Source: an uncultured Asticcacaulis sp.
GTDB lineage: Bacteria; Pseudomonadota; Alphaproteobacteria; Caulobacterales; Caulobacteraceae
Length of the DNA stretch: 47,805 bases
NCBI GenBank assembly: GCA_936940865.1
Contig: CAKZJB010000192.1
Location: 1 to 47,805, forward strand
Reading direction: 5' to 3'
Both the position numbers and the translations under genes were made by a program. How positions within the stretch are numbered: the first letter of the stretch is position 1; every line of letters begins with the position of its first letter. The notes beneath the pieces were generated by a model that had not been told where the DNA came from, did not search any database, and saw only the letters and a list, made by a program, of their open reading frames with translations. This document shows, piece after piece, positions 7,090-15,696 of this stretch.

Positions 7090-9285
7090 ATGAACATTAT
7101 AACGCAACACGCTCCCGAAGACACGCAAAGCGCCTCCCCCATTTTTCAGGCGGTCGACCTTAACGCTATCATTGCTGATTTCCGGCGCTTCAGCCGGTTT
7201 TTCGCGGCGATCTTTGTCCTTGCCTTTATCGCCATAGTCCTGCCGATCCTGACCAAGGCGCCGCAATATTCGGCGACCTCCAGCGTCATGATCGACCCGC
7301 GGCAGATCAATGCCGCGCCGGACCAGGACGTGCTGTCGGGCCTGCCGCCCGACACGACGACGATCGATACCGAAGTCCAGGTCCTGTATTCGAACGCCCT
7401 GGCCGACCGCGTCGTCAATTCGCTGAAGCTCGACCAGGATCCCGAGTTCAACGGTTATCTGACGCCGAAGATGTTCGGCCCTAAGCCGGTTCCCATGGAC
7501 CAGCTGTCGCCGGAACAGCGGTCGCGCCTGCACGATTCGATCGTCCAGAACGCCATCGGCCATATCTACGTAAAGCGTGAAGGCCTGACCCGGATCATCT
7601 CGATCTCGGCGACCTCGACCTCGCCGCAAAAGGCCCAGAGGATCGCCAACGAGTGGGCGCGCCTGTACCTGTCGCAGCAGCTCGAAACCAAATACCAGGC
7701 GACCAAGGAGGCCAATGACTGGCTGAATTCGCGCCTGTCCGACCTGAAGACCCAGGTCGAGCAGGCCGAGACCGCGGTCCAGCAGTACAAGATCGCCAAC
7801 GGCCTGATGGCCGCGACGGGCGACAATACCATCGCCCAGACGGAAATTTCGACGCTGGACCAGCAACTGGCTACCGTCAAGGTCGACCAGGCCGAAAGCG
7901 AAGCCCGCCTTGCCGTCGCCAAGCGCCAGCTGGCCGGCGGATCGCAGGGCGACGATGTCGGCGAAGCCCTGAATTCGCAGGTCATCAAGGACCTCCGTGC
8001 CCAGCGCGCCCAGGTCAGCGCCCATCTGGCCGACCTCGAAACCAAGTATGGTCCGCTGCACCCGGATATCGTGAAGTCGAAGCGCCAGCTCGATGACATC
8101 GACTCGCAGATCCAGGCCGAAATCAAGCGCATCATGTCGAACCTCGAGGCCCAGGCGCAGATCCAGCGCCAACGCGCTTCGTCGCTCGCCGGTTCGGTCG
8201 CACAGGCCCGCGGCGCGCTGGCCAGCAACAATGCCGCCTCGGTGAAGCTCAACGAACTGCAACGCAATGCCGACGCCGTTTCGAGCCTCTACCAGTCTTA
8301 TCTCGATCGCTTCAAGCAGACCTCGTCGCAGGCCGGCCTCGACAAGACCGATGCCCGCATCGTGTCGAATGCTACCCTGCCGGGCGGTCCGAGCTCGCCC
8401 AAGGTTCCCATGACCCTGGCCATCGGTTTTTTCGGCGCCCTTGGCATCGCCGCCGCGGCCGTTCTGACTCGCCGTGCGCTCGACAGCGGCCTGACCACCG
8501 GCCAGGATGTCGAACAGGTTCTCGGCCAGCCGTATCTCGCCGGCGTCGCCAGCCTGGCCTCGACTGTCGACAAGTCGGTCAAGACCTCGCCGACGGACTA
8601 CGTGGTCGAAAAGCCGCTGTCGGTCTTCGCCGAAGGCTTCCGGTCCTTGCGCGCGTCGCTGCTCTATACCCGCCTCGGCGAACAGGTGAAGGTGGTCGCC
8701 GTGACCTCGTCCCTGCCGGGCGAAGGCAAGACCACGACCTCGGTCTGCCTGGCCCGTACCGCCGCCCTGTCCGGTCAGTCGGTCGTCATTGTCGACTGTG
8801 ACCTGCGCCGCCGCTCGATCAACGCCTTCATCGGCCGCGAGGTCGAAGCCGGCTTGCTGGAAGTCCTGGCGGGCAGCGCCAAGCTGGAAGACGTGCTGGT
8901 CAAGGACGAGACCTCCGGCGCCAGCTTCCTGCCGCTGGCCCCCAGCGCCTATACGCCCAAGGACGTCTTCGGCCTTCCGGTAATGGACAAGCTGCTCGAG
9001 GCCCTGCGCCAGAAGTTCGATCTGGTCATCCTCGACACGGCGCCGGTCCTGGCCGTCTCCGATACACGCATTCTGGCGCGCAAGGCCGATATCGTCGCCA
9101 TGCTCGTCCGCTGGCGCAAGACCCAGCGCAAGGCGGTCAGCACCTCGATCGGTCTCCTGGAAGATACCGGCGCCCGCATCGGCGGCGTTGTCCTGACCCA
9201 GGTCGATGTCCGCGAACAGACCAAATACGGTTATGGCGACAGCGGCTACTACTACAAGCAGTACAAGAAGTACTACTCGGAATAA
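7090..9285 (+). CDS. Wzc-type polysaccharide co-polymerase and tyrosine autokinase
   Basis: Inner-membrane chain-length regulator fused to a bacterial tyrosine kinase, 731 residues. Order of parts: Wzz-type N-terminus with the first membrane helix near 38-56; a long coiled coil from about 200 to 400 (GNVR-type region, DLETKYGPLHPDIV); a second helix near 439-460; and a kinase domain with Walker A SSLPGEGKTT near 540, Walker A' VVIVDCDLRRRS near 560 and Walker B DLVILDTAPV near 643. The tail carries eight tyrosines in its last 20 residues, the usual autophosphorylation cluster. In the family, cycling of tail phosphorylation controls assembly and polymer length. It combines in one protein what Gram-positive systems split into two. 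The likely counteracting phosphatase is the PPP enzyme upstream (inference). Confidence 0.95.
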   Translation: MNIITQHAPEDTQSASPIFQAVDLNAIIADFRRFSRFFAAIFVLAFIAIVLPILTKAPQYSATSSVMIDPRQINAAPDQDVLSGLPPDTTTIDTEVQVLYSNALADRVVNSLKLDQDPEFNGYLTPKMFGPKPVPMDQLSPEQRSRLHDSIVQNAIGHIYVKREGLTRIISISATSTSPQKAQRIANEWARLYLSQQLETKYQATKEANDWLNSRLSDLKTQVEQAETAVQQYKIANGLMAATGDNTIAQTEISTLDQQLATVKVDQAESEARLAVAKRQLAGGSQGDDVGEALNSQVIKDLRAQRAQVSAHLADLETKYGPLHPDIVKSKRQLDDIDSQIQAEIKRIMSNLEAQAQIQRQRASSLAGSVAQARGALASNNAASVKLNELQRNADAVSSLYQSYLDRFKQTSSQAGLDKTDARIVSNATLPGGPSSPKVPMTLAIGFFGALGIAAAAVLTRRALDSGLTTGQDVEQVLGQPYLAGVASLASTVDKSVKTSPTDYVVEKPLSVFAEGFRSLRASLLYTRLGEQVKVVAVTSSLPGEGKTTTSVCLARTAALSGQSVVIVDCDLRRRSINAFIGREVEAGLLEVLAGSAKLEDVLVKDETSGASFLPLAPSAYTPKDVFGLPVMDKLLEALRQKFDLVILDTAPVLAVSDTRILARKADIVAMLVRWRKTQRKAVSTSIGLLEDTGARIGGVVLTQVDVREQTKYGYGDSGYYYKQYKKYYSE

Positions 9286-9290
9286 GGACC

Positions 9291-9315
9291 AAGGCCGCCG
9301 CAATCCGGCGGCCTT
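9291..9315 (+). terminator. GC-rich hairpin between the wzc-like and wzy-like genes
   Basis: Perfect 10-bp stem AAGGCCGCCG (9291-9300) / CGGCGGCCTT (9306-9315) with loop CAATC, followed by CGTCTTTG. The T-tract is interrupted, so partial termination (attenuation) is more likely than a full stop. Confidence 0.7.
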
Positions 9316-9343
9316 CGTCTTTGTCCGCTACCAAGGGGACAAG

Positions 9344-10678
9344 ATGACACTTTCGTCTGCGTTGAAGACATGGGCAGGACCCGGGCTCTATGCCGTGCTC
9401 CTGATCCTCGGCTTTGCCATTCGCGGATCGGACCAGCCCCTGTGTTCCCTCGTGCTGTCCGCCCTCTGGGCGCTGTTCGCCGCCGTGCTGTGGCTTCTGC
9501 CGCAGGCCCGGGCGGATGAACGCCTGGCGCAGCCGGGCCTCGGCCTGATCTGCCTGGCCTTCGTGCTGTTCTGCGGCGTGATGGTGCTGGAGCCGGTTAT
9601 CGGCCCGCAGTCGTCTTTCGATCTTTCGGCCTTCGTTACCGCGTTCCTGAAGCTTCTGGGCCTGGCCTGCGCCTTCCTTGCCGGTGTGCGGCTGTGCCCG
9701 GACATCGACGCCGCCCGCCGGGTCATGGACGTTATCCTTTTCGGCGGCAGCCTCTGGGCCGCCGCGGCCATCCTGCTTCAGGCCGTCGATCCTTACACGA
9801 TTTATGGTGTCGCAAAGATAGGCGATCCGCGCCGCCTGGCCGGAGCGTTTACTTCGCCGAACAGTGCGGCAACCCTTTTTGGCTCGCTGGCCGTCCTGGC
9901 CTGGGGTCGGACGCTCAGCCGCTACATCACGTCGGATCGTCACGAGTTTTTCGAGCGCGTCGATCCGGTCTACATCATCGAATTTGCCGTATGCGCCACG
10001 GCGCTGATCATGAGCCTGTCACGCTCGGGCTGGATGGCGACCGGGGCCAGTCTTGCAGGCCTGACCATGATCATGTTCCGGCGCCGCATTTCCGTACCGG
10101 TATTCGCCGGCGGCCTGATCGTCGTCGCACTGGCCGTCGGCATCGCGTTCAAGCTGTCGTCGTTTACCATGGTGGATCGCCTGGTGAAGCTCCAGACCGA
10201 TATCGATACCCGACAGATGCTGTTCTCGGCGCACCTCGCCGCCGGCCTGCAACATCCCTGGATGGGATGGGGCCTTGGGTCGTTCATTACGATCAACAAC
10301 AGCGTGGTCACGGCCGACACCTACCCCGCCTTGTGGGCCGTCCGGGCCGCGCACAACGTATATCTGCAGTGGTTCGAAGAGACCGGCCTTGTCGGCTTGG
10401 GCGCGCTCGTCATCCTCAATCTGGCTGTTGCGGGCGCGATACTGGCCGGTGCGATCACAAAGAAGCGCATGGGCGACCGCCTTTGGGCCATGCTTTTCGC
10501 CTATATGGTTTTCCTGATCCATGGCCTGACCGATTACGCCTTTCAGGAAACGTCGCTCAGCCTCTATGTCGCGGTCCTGCTCGGCGCCGGTTTTGCCATG
10601 GCGACCCGAACCGAACGTGAGGCGATACCGGGTGCACGGCGCGCCCGCCGGGTTTCGTCCAGCCGCGGCGCCGCCTGA
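9344..10678 (+). CDS. Wzy-type O-antigen/exopolysaccharide polymerase
   Basis: Polytopic membrane protein of 444 residues with about ten or more hydrophobic segments from residue 14 onward. It carries the O-antigen ligase/polymerase signature: SLSRSGWMATGASL in the middle and, in the large periplasmic loop, HPWMGWGLGSF followed by RAAHNVYLQWFEETGLVGLGA. Such enzymes join undecaprenyl-linked repeat units at the periplasmic face of the inner membrane. With the transferase, Wzc and Wza it makes a nearly complete Wzy-type pathway; the flippase is not in the window. Start ATG 9344 follows AAGGGGAC; earlier in-frame codons overlap the kinase gene and the hairpin and are unlikely. The C-terminus is basic (RRARRVSSSRG). 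Confidence 0.92.
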   Translation: MTLSSALKTWAGPGLYAVLLILGFAIRGSDQPLCSLVLSALWALFAAVLWLLPQARADERLAQPGLGLICLAFVLFCGVMVLEPVIGPQSSFDLSAFVTAFLKLLGLACAFLAGVRLCPDIDAARRVMDVILFGGSLWAAAAILLQAVDPYTIYGVAKIGDPRRLAGAFTSPNSAATLFGSLAVLAWGRTLSRYITSDRHEFFERVDPVYIIEFAVCATALIMSLSRSGWMATGASLAGLTMIMFRRRISVPVFAGGLIVVALAVGIAFKLSSFTMVDRLVKLQTDIDTRQMLFSAHLAAGLQHPWMGWGLGSFITINNSVVTADTYPALWAVRAAHNVYLQWFEETGLVGLGALVILNLAVAGAILAGAITKKRMGDRLWAMLFAYMVFLIHGLTDYAFQETSLSLYVAVLLGAGFAMATRTEREAIPGARRARRVSSSRGAA

Positions 10679-10690
10679 CCATCCTGCGGG

Positions 10691-10898
10691 ATCGCGCGGT
10701 TGTGAGCAGTCGTGAGTGGCGCGCGATTGCGGGATTTTATATGATTTCTCTCACGGGAAACGACCCGTATTCACTCCCCGGACTTTTGTCACGGGGCGAC
10801 CCGGCGCCAGGGCAAGGCAACCCGGTCAACGCGACCAGGGACAGATTGCAAAGCCACACGCCATTTATGAAAGGCCCTCCGAGCAATCGGAGGGCCTT
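10691..10898 (+). other. Structured intergenic region, candidate small RNA or long 3' UTR
   Basis: The 307-base gap between the polymerase gene and cysH has no supportable protein gene but is dense in inverted repeats. They are ATCGCGCG/CGCGCGAT (10691-10698/10720-10727), ACGGG/CCCGT (10753-10757/10764-10768), a hairpin CCCCGGAC-TTTT-GTC-A-CGGGG (10776-10796), GGTC/GACC (10824-10827/10833-10836) and a strong terminator at 10871-10898. This order, ending in an intrinsic terminator on +, is what a small RNA or a processed 3' UTR would show. No known RNA family was recognised. Confidence 0.35.
10871..10898. terminator. GCAA-loop terminator between convergent units
   Basis: Twelve-bp stem AAGGCCCTCCGA (10871-10882) / TCGGAGGGCCTT (10887-10898) capped by a GCAA tetraloop, followed by CGTCATTT on + and by TTCA on -. 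It separates the polysaccharide locus from cysH, which ends at 10986 on the other strand, and may act mainly for +. Confidence 0.82.
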
Positions 10899-10985
10899 CG
10901 TCATTTCCCGCTCAAGCGCCCACGGTTCGACGCATCAGCCGCGGCGGGCGGTCGTCCTTGCCAAAATACAGGCATTCTGGAGTGG

Positions 10986-11732
10986 TTAAATCCCTTCGCC
11001 GCCGTAGATCGGGTTATGGATGCCGCATTCGACCTTTTCCGTCCCGGCCCAGCGGCCGGAGCGGGAATCCTGGCCGGTTTCCACCGGCTTGGTGCAGGTG
11101 AAGCAGCCGATCGACGGAAAGCCCTGCTCGACCAGCGGATGGGGCGGCAGGTCATGAGCAGCAAAGTAAGCGTCGAGGTCGCCTTGCGTCCACTTGGCCA
11201 GCGGGTTGACCTTGAAATGACGGCCGTCCCATTCCACGATCGGCAGGTTGGCGCGCGTCGCGCTCTGGTGGCGCTTGCGGCCGGAAATCCACGCGCCATA
11301 ACGTTCCATGACGCGATTGAGCGGCCGCACCTTGCGCAGGTCGCAGCAGGCATCGGGGTTGGTGCGCCACAAGGTGCCCTTTGCGTCCTCGTTGGCGGCT
11401 TCCGCTTCGTCGGCCTTGAGCACGATCAGGTTCTGCAGGCCCAGCCTTGATTTCAGTTCGTCGCGATATTGCAGGGTCTGGAAGAAATGCCGGTCGGTGT
11501 CGAGGAAGAGCACCGGCAGGTTCGGGTCGATTTCCGACACCATGTGCAGCAGTACGGCGGAGTCCGCGCCGAACGACGACGACAGGGTAATGTCGCCGAA
11601 GAACGCGTTGCGGATGGCATCGCGCAAAATGTCTTGCGGTGTCATGGTCTCGTACATGGCGCTGAGCGCGGCGGCGCGCTGCCCGTTTTCCGAGCGCGCC
11701 TGGTCTTTCACGATATCAATCAAGACCGTCAT
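10986..11732 (-). CDS. cysH: Phosphoadenylyl/adenylyl-sulfate reductase
   Basis: Reduces activated sulfate to sulfite in assimilatory sulfur metabolism. The 248-residue protein has SSSFGADSAVLLHM, the nucleotide-binding loop of the PAPS reductase family. It also has the paired cysteines CCDLRKVRP near 130 and CFTC near 213, which bind a 4Fe-4S cluster and point to the APS-reductase type, and the C-terminal ECGIH with the catalytic cysteine. It is the last gene of a five-gene sulfur operon, 13 bases after DUF934. An AAGG ribosome-binding site precedes ATG 11732. No cysN/cysD sulfate-activation genes lie in the window. Confidence 0.95.
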   Translation of the reverse strand: MTVLIDIVKDQARSENGQRAAALSAMYETMTPQDILRDAIRNAFFGDITLSSSFGADSAVLLHMVSEIDPNLPVLFLDTDRHFFQTLQYRDELKSRLGLQNLIVLKADEAEAANEDAKGTLWRTNPDACCDLRKVRPLNRVMERYGAWISGRKRHQSATRANLPIVEWDGRHFKVNPLAKWTQGDLDAYFAAHDLPPHPLVEQGFPSIGCFTCTKPVETGQDSRSGRWAGTEKVECGIHNPIYGGEGI

Positions 11733-11745
11733 AAGGGTATGCCTT

Positions 11746-12270
11746 TCAGGCGCCGATGCCGTGGCGCAGGGCCCAGACCGGGCGGGCGGAATCGGCCGCG
11801 CCCTGATAGGTGGTGGAAAAGCGTTGCGACGCCGCGGCGATGGCGCCGGCGGGATCCTTGTCCTTGACCAGGAACTCGTCGAATCCGCACCGCATCATGA
11901 TGAACAGCTGATCGCGCAGGACGTCGCCAACGGCGCGGATCGCACCGATATAGCCAAGGTCCTCGCGCAGGATCCGCGCGGTGGAATAACCGCGGCCGTC
12001 GCGATAGCCGGGGAAGGCGACTTCGATGAGCGTGATCCTGTCGAGAAACGGTTCCAGCAGGCGAACATCGTCGCCCGGATTGACGCGCACGCCATAGTGG
12101 CCGTTCAGGCCGTCGAGATCACGCAGCGCGCGTTCGAACCCCAGGACATAGGGCCCTTCGGCGCCGGTCGTATCCTCGTCGACCAGCAGTTGCCAGGCGT
12201 TGGGAATGACCTCGCCGGCGCGGGTGACCAGGGCGGGTTCGTAGGACGAATTGGGCTTAGGCAGGTTCAT
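11746..12270 (-). CDS. DUF934 protein of the sulfite-reductase operon
   Basis: DUF934 family, routinely encoded next to the hemoprotein sulfite reductase in alphaproteobacteria; biochemical role not established, often thought to assist electron transfer or reductase assembly. The protein (174 residues) shows GVRVNPGDDVRLLEPFLDR, IEVAFPGYRDGRGYSTARIL and a C-terminal RCGFDEFLV, typical of the family. The start at 12270 (MNLPKPNSS) has GGAGG five bases upstream and overlaps the end of cysI by 14 bases, indicating translational coupling. An upstream start at 12291 would lie inside cysI. Confidence 0.88.
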   Translation of the reverse strand: MNLPKPNSSYEPALVTRAGEVIPNAWQLLVDEDTTGAEGPYVLGFERALRDLDGLNGHYGVRVNPGDDVRLLEPFLDRITLIEVAFPGYRDGRGYSTARILREDLGYIGAIRAVGDVLRDQLFIMMRCGFDEFLVKDKDPAGAIAAASQRFSTTYQGAADSARPVWALRHGIGA

Positions 12271-13900
12271 GAAGGGCCTCCGCGAAGGCATCGCGGCCGA
12301 CGCGCTCCAGGGTATCGATAAAACGTTCGTTGTCGTGGGTGCGCAGCTTAAGGTAAAGCTGCACGACGCGCTCTATGGCGGCGGGGACGGCTTCGGCAGG
12401 CAGGCCCTTTCCGGTGATCTGGCCCAGCGCCGCCTTTTCGTCGGCGCGGCCGCCCAACAGGATCTGGTAGAATTCGATCCCCTGCTTGTCGACGCCCAGG
12501 ATGCCGATATGACCGACATGGTGATGGCCGCAGGCGTTGATGCAGCCCGAAATCTTGATCTGCAGGTCGCCGATCCGGTCGGTCAGGTTGGCGTCCTCGA
12601 AGCGCTGGGAAATCTCCTGCGACAGCGGGATCGAACGCGCATTGGCCAGCGAGCAGTAGTCGAGGCCGGGGCAGGTGATCATGTCGGTGATCTTGCCGGC
12701 GTTGGCGGTCGACAGGTTGACGGCGTCCAGGCGGGTGTAAAGCGCATAAAGGTCGTTTTTCGCGACGTGCGGCAGGACGATGTTCTGCTCGTGCGTCACG
12801 CGCAGTTCGCCATAGGCATAGTCGTCGGCGACATCCGCCATCAGGTCCATCTGCGCCGACGATGCGTCGCCGGGCGGCAGGCCCGTCGGCTTCAGCGAGA
12901 TCGTCACCGAGACGTGGTCGTCGCGCTTGTGCGGATGGGTGTTGTTCCTGATCCAGCGCGCAAAGGCGGCGTCGGCCGTGCGGGCGCGCTCGAACGCGGC
13001 TTCATCGAATGCAGCCGTGTTGAACGTGGGATCGGGGAAGAAGGTTTTCAGGCGGTCGATCTCGGCCTGGGGCGCGTCGACCCTGGCCCTGTCCATGCGC
13101 GCCCATTCTTCCTCGACCTGGCGCTTGTATTCCTCCGGGCCAAGGGCGGCGACCAGGATCTTGATCCGCGCCTTGAAGCTGTTGTCGCGGCGGCCATAGC
13201 GGTTATAGACGCGCAGCGCGGCTTCGAGATAGCTCAGCAGGTGTTCGCCCGGCAGGCCGGTGCGGATGCAATGCCCAAGGCTGGGCGTACGGCCCATGCC
13301 GCCGCCGACATAGACATCGAAGCCCTGCGGCTTGATGTGCAGCCCGATGTCGTGGACCCGGATGGCGGCGCGATCCCTGTCGGCGCCGGTGATGGCGATC
13401 TTGAACTTGCGCGGCAGGAAGCTGAACTCCGGGTGGTTCGACGACCACTGCCGGATCAGCTCGGCCCACGGACGCGGATCGGCATGTTCGTCCCGGGCCG
13501 CGCCGGCGAACTGGTCGGTTGTCGTGTTGCGGATGCAGTTGCCCGAGGTCTGGAGCGAATGCATCTCGACCTCGGCCAGCTCTTCCAGGATCTTCGGCGC
13601 GTCGGCCAGCCTGATCCAGTTGAACTGAAGGTTCTGACGCGTCGTGAAGTGGCCGAAATCGCGGTCGTAGGTGCGCGCGATGTGGGCCAGCTTGCGCATC
13701 TGGCGCGACGACAGCACGCCGTACGGCACGGCGATGCGCAGCATGTAGGCGTGCAGCTGCAGGTACAGGCCGTTCATCAGGCGCAGCGGCTTGAACTGGT
13801 CTTCCGTCAGCTCACCGCTGAGGCGGCGGGCCACCTGATCGCTGAATTCGCGGATGCGGTCGCGGGTAAACGCGTGGTCGAAGGTGTCGTAAACGTACAT
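12257..13900 (-). CDS. cysI: Nitrite/sulfite reductase hemoprotein, assimilatory sulfite reductase
   Basis: Six-electron reduction of sulfite to sulfide by a siroheme coupled to a 4Fe-4S cluster. The 547-residue protein has the two repeated ferredoxin-like halves of the family. The N-terminal half carries FGHFTTRQNLQFNWI and TSGNCIRN. The C-terminal half has the four cluster/siroheme cysteines in CPGLDYCSLANARS (near 410) and GCINACGHHH (near 450). It lacks a flavin domain and no cysJ is nearby, so electrons probably come from ferredoxin or another carrier. It starts two bases after the DUF2849 stop codon. In this operon (cysG, cysH) sulfite is the likelier substrate than nitrite. Confidence 0.94.
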   Translation of the reverse strand: MYVYDTFDHAFTRDRIREFSDQVARRLSGELTEDQFKPLRLMNGLYLQLHAYMLRIAVPYGVLSSRQMRKLAHIARTYDRDFGHFTTRQNLQFNWIRLADAPKILEELAEVEMHSLQTSGNCIRNTTTDQFAGAARDEHADPRPWAELIRQWSSNHPEFSFLPRKFKIAITGADRDRAAIRVHDIGLHIKPQGFDVYVGGGMGRTPSLGHCIRTGLPGEHLLSYLEAALRVYNRYGRRDNSFKARIKILVAALGPEEYKRQVEEEWARMDRARVDAPQAEIDRLKTFFPDPTFNTAAFDEAAFERARTADAAFARWIRNNTHPHKRDDHVSVTISLKPTGLPPGDASSAQMDLMADVADDYAYGELRVTHEQNIVLPHVAKNDLYALYTRLDAVNLSTANAGKITDMITCPGLDYCSLANARSIPLSQEISQRFEDANLTDRIGDLQIKISGCINACGHHHVGHIGILGVDKQGIEFYQILLGGRADEKAALGQITGKGLPAEAVPAAIERVVQLYLKLRTHDNERFIDTLERVGRDAFAEALHEPA

Positions 13901-13902
13901 GA

Positions 13903-14208
13903 TCAGTTCTCGAAAATGTCGGCGCGATTAAACGCCTTGGACAGGGCGTCGGCGGTCTGGCCGATGGTCGGGCCGTTGGCCCGGACGAATTCGCGGACGT
14001 GTTCGCGCTGCACCGGCGCCCCCCTGTCGGTCAGCGGTATAAGATAGGGCGCCACGACCTCGGTCTCGCGCAGCTTCCATTCGGCGAGCAGCGTCTCGGC
14101 CACGTCGTCGGCCAGGGCGGCGGCCTGCGCGCCGTCCTCGACCCAGCCGGCGCCGCTGTACCAGACAGTCAGGCCGTCATGCAGGCGATTGGCGGTCAAG
14201 AGTTTCAT
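13903..14208 (-). CDS. DUF2849 protein of the sulfite-reductase operon
   Basis: Small (101 residues) DUF2849 protein, found almost only between cysG and cysI in alphaproteobacteria. It opens MKLLTANRLHDGLTVWYSGAGW and contains ETEVVAPYLIPL and REHVREFVRANGPT, matching that family. Function unknown; the fixed position suggests a role in siroheme delivery or sulfite reductase maturation. Its ATG overlaps the cysG stop codon as ATGA. Confidence 0.9.
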   Translation of the reverse strand: MKLLTANRLHDGLTVWYSGAGWVEDGAQAAALADDVAETLLAEWKLRETEVVAPYLIPLTDRGAPVQREHVREFVRANGPTIGQTADALSKAFNRADIFEN

Positions 14209-15614
14209 GCATTCATCCTTGAAGCGGTTTCGACGATGCCGGCGACAGCGGCCGCATCGTCGCGGTAGAGGGCGGCGACTTCGCCAATGATCAAAAGGGC
14301 CGGGCCCTTGGGCGGGGTGGCGGCGATGGTGGCGTTCAATTGGCCGAGCGACGTCAGCCGGCGCGACTCATTGGCGCGCGTGCCGTTTTCGACGACCAGG
14401 ACCGGCGTGTCGGGAAGGCGGCCGTGGCGCATCAGCTTATCGGCGATCTCGGCCGAGGTGGCCACGCCCATATAGACGACCAGGGTATGGTTCGACGCGC
14501 TGAGCGCCGACCAGTCGAGCATCAGCGGCTGGTTGCCGCTGTCGCCGTCCCTGGCATGGCCGGTGATGAAGGTGACGCTTTGCGCGTGGTCGCGGTGGGT
14601 CAGGGGCACGCCGCTCGACGCCGCGCAACCCAGCGCCGCCGTAATGCCGGGCGTGACGTGGACTTCGATGCCGGCCTGGCGGAGCGCCTCGACCTCTTCG
14701 CCGCCGCGGCCGAAGACGAACGGATCGCCGCCTTTCAGCCGCACGACGCGTTTGCCGAGGCGCGCCTGCTCGACCAGCAGGTCGTGGATCTGGTCCTGTG
14801 GCACGGAATGGTTCGACCGCGCCTTGCCGACGTAAAAACGTTCGGCATCGCGGCGCGCCAGGTCCATGATGCCGTCGCCGACCAGCCGGTCATAGACGAT
14901 GACATCGGCTTCGGACAGCAGCCGAAGCGCCTTCAGCGTCAGGAGTTCGGGATCGCCGGGTCCGGCGCCAACCAGGTGCACCACACCCTGGCGCTCGGCG
15001 CGGGTTTCGACGTCTTTCAAGGCCAGCGCGACGGCCTCTGCCACCTGGCCCTGGCGCGCCTGTTCGGCGGCGGGGGATTTCAGCACCGCTTCCCAGAAGC
15101 GGCGGCGGTCGTCGACGTTTGGAATGGCCTGGCGCAACGGCGCGCTGAGCGCCAGGGCGAATTCGGCGACGAAGGCCTCGGACGGCGGGATGGCGGCCTC
15201 GATGCGCGTGCGCGTCTCGCGCGCCAGCACGGGCGCGGTGCCGCCGGTGGCGACGCCGATGCTCAAGGGGCCGCGGTCGATGATGGCGGGAACGTGAAAA
15301 TCGCTGAGGTCGGGAAAGTCGACGACATTGAGCGGCGCGCGCGATGTGCGGGCAAGTTCAGCGCCCTTTTCGGCCAGGGCGCGGTCCTCGAAGGCGACGA
15401 CGATCAGCGCGGCGTCCTTAAGGTCGGCGGCTTCGGGCCAGCGGGCGTTGCTTGCGGAAATGCCTTCCAGCACGGATTGTTCGGCGGGTTGATAGACGAC
15501 GACTTCGGCCGGGGTGCGCCTCAGCAGAGTGACCTTGCGCGCCAGCCACGCGCCGGCGCCGATTAGGACAACCCGACGGTTTTCCAGGGGCCAGGACAGG
15601 GGGAGGGCTAACAT
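14205..15614 (-). CDS. cysG: Siroheme synthase (uroporphyrinogen-III methyltransferase, dehydrogenase, ferrochelatase)
   Basis: Makes siroheme for sulfite reductase from uroporphyrinogen III. The 469-residue length is that of the fused enzyme. The N-terminal CysG domain has RRVVLIGAGAWLARKV (NAD-binding loop). A dimerisation region with ATGGTAPVLARETR follows. From about residue 215 the SAM-dependent methyltransferase begins with VHLVGAGPGDPELLTLKA, then VVRLKGGDPFVFGRGGEE, GITAALGCAASSGVPLTHRD and VVYMGV. In the NAD loop the usual third glycine of GxGxxA is present but the following residues (AWLARK) differ slightly from the consensus. GGAAG precedes ATG 15614. It is the first gene of the operon running down to cysH. 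Confidence 0.95.
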   Translation of the reverse strand: MLALPLSWPLENRRVVLIGAGAWLARKVTLLRRTPAEVVVYQPAEQSVLEGISASNARWPEAADLKDAALIVVAFEDRALAEKGAELARTSRAPLNVVDFPDLSDFHVPAIIDRGPLSIGVATGGTAPVLARETRTRIEAAIPPSEAFVAEFALALSAPLRQAIPNVDDRRRFWEAVLKSPAAEQARQGQVAEAVALALKDVETRAERQGVVHLVGAGPGDPELLTLKALRLLSEADVIVYDRLVGDGIMDLARRDAERFYVGKARSNHSVPQDQIHDLLVEQARLGKRVVRLKGGDPFVFGRGGEEVEALRQAGIEVHVTPGITAALGCAASSGVPLTHRDHAQSVTFITGHARDGDSGNQPLMLDWSALSASNHTLVVYMGVATSAEIADKLMRHGRLPDTPVLVVENGTRANESRRLTSLGQLNATIAATPPKGPALLIIGEVAALYRDDAAAVAGIVETASRMNA

Positions 15615-15696
15615 CGCGAATACTTCCTAGGGAGCTTTCCTTCTAAGAGTTTGGCCCCGCGAAATAAAGCGATGGTTACTGTTTCCCCGGTTTAGG

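Noticed and set aside
6973-9303. Open frame of 776 codons on the minus strand over the kinase gene
   Set aside because: Antisense of the Wzc-type gene, which has clear Walker motifs and a membrane topology; the antisense product shows no domain.
10702-10989. Possible 95-codon gene on + after the polymerase
   Set aside because: It runs through the strong terminator hairpin and into cysH, has no good ribosome-binding site and no family pattern; the region is better read as structured non-coding DNA.
12251-14047. Open frame of 598 codons on + over cysI
   Set aside because: Antisense of a sulfite reductase with intact siroheme motifs; no features of its own.
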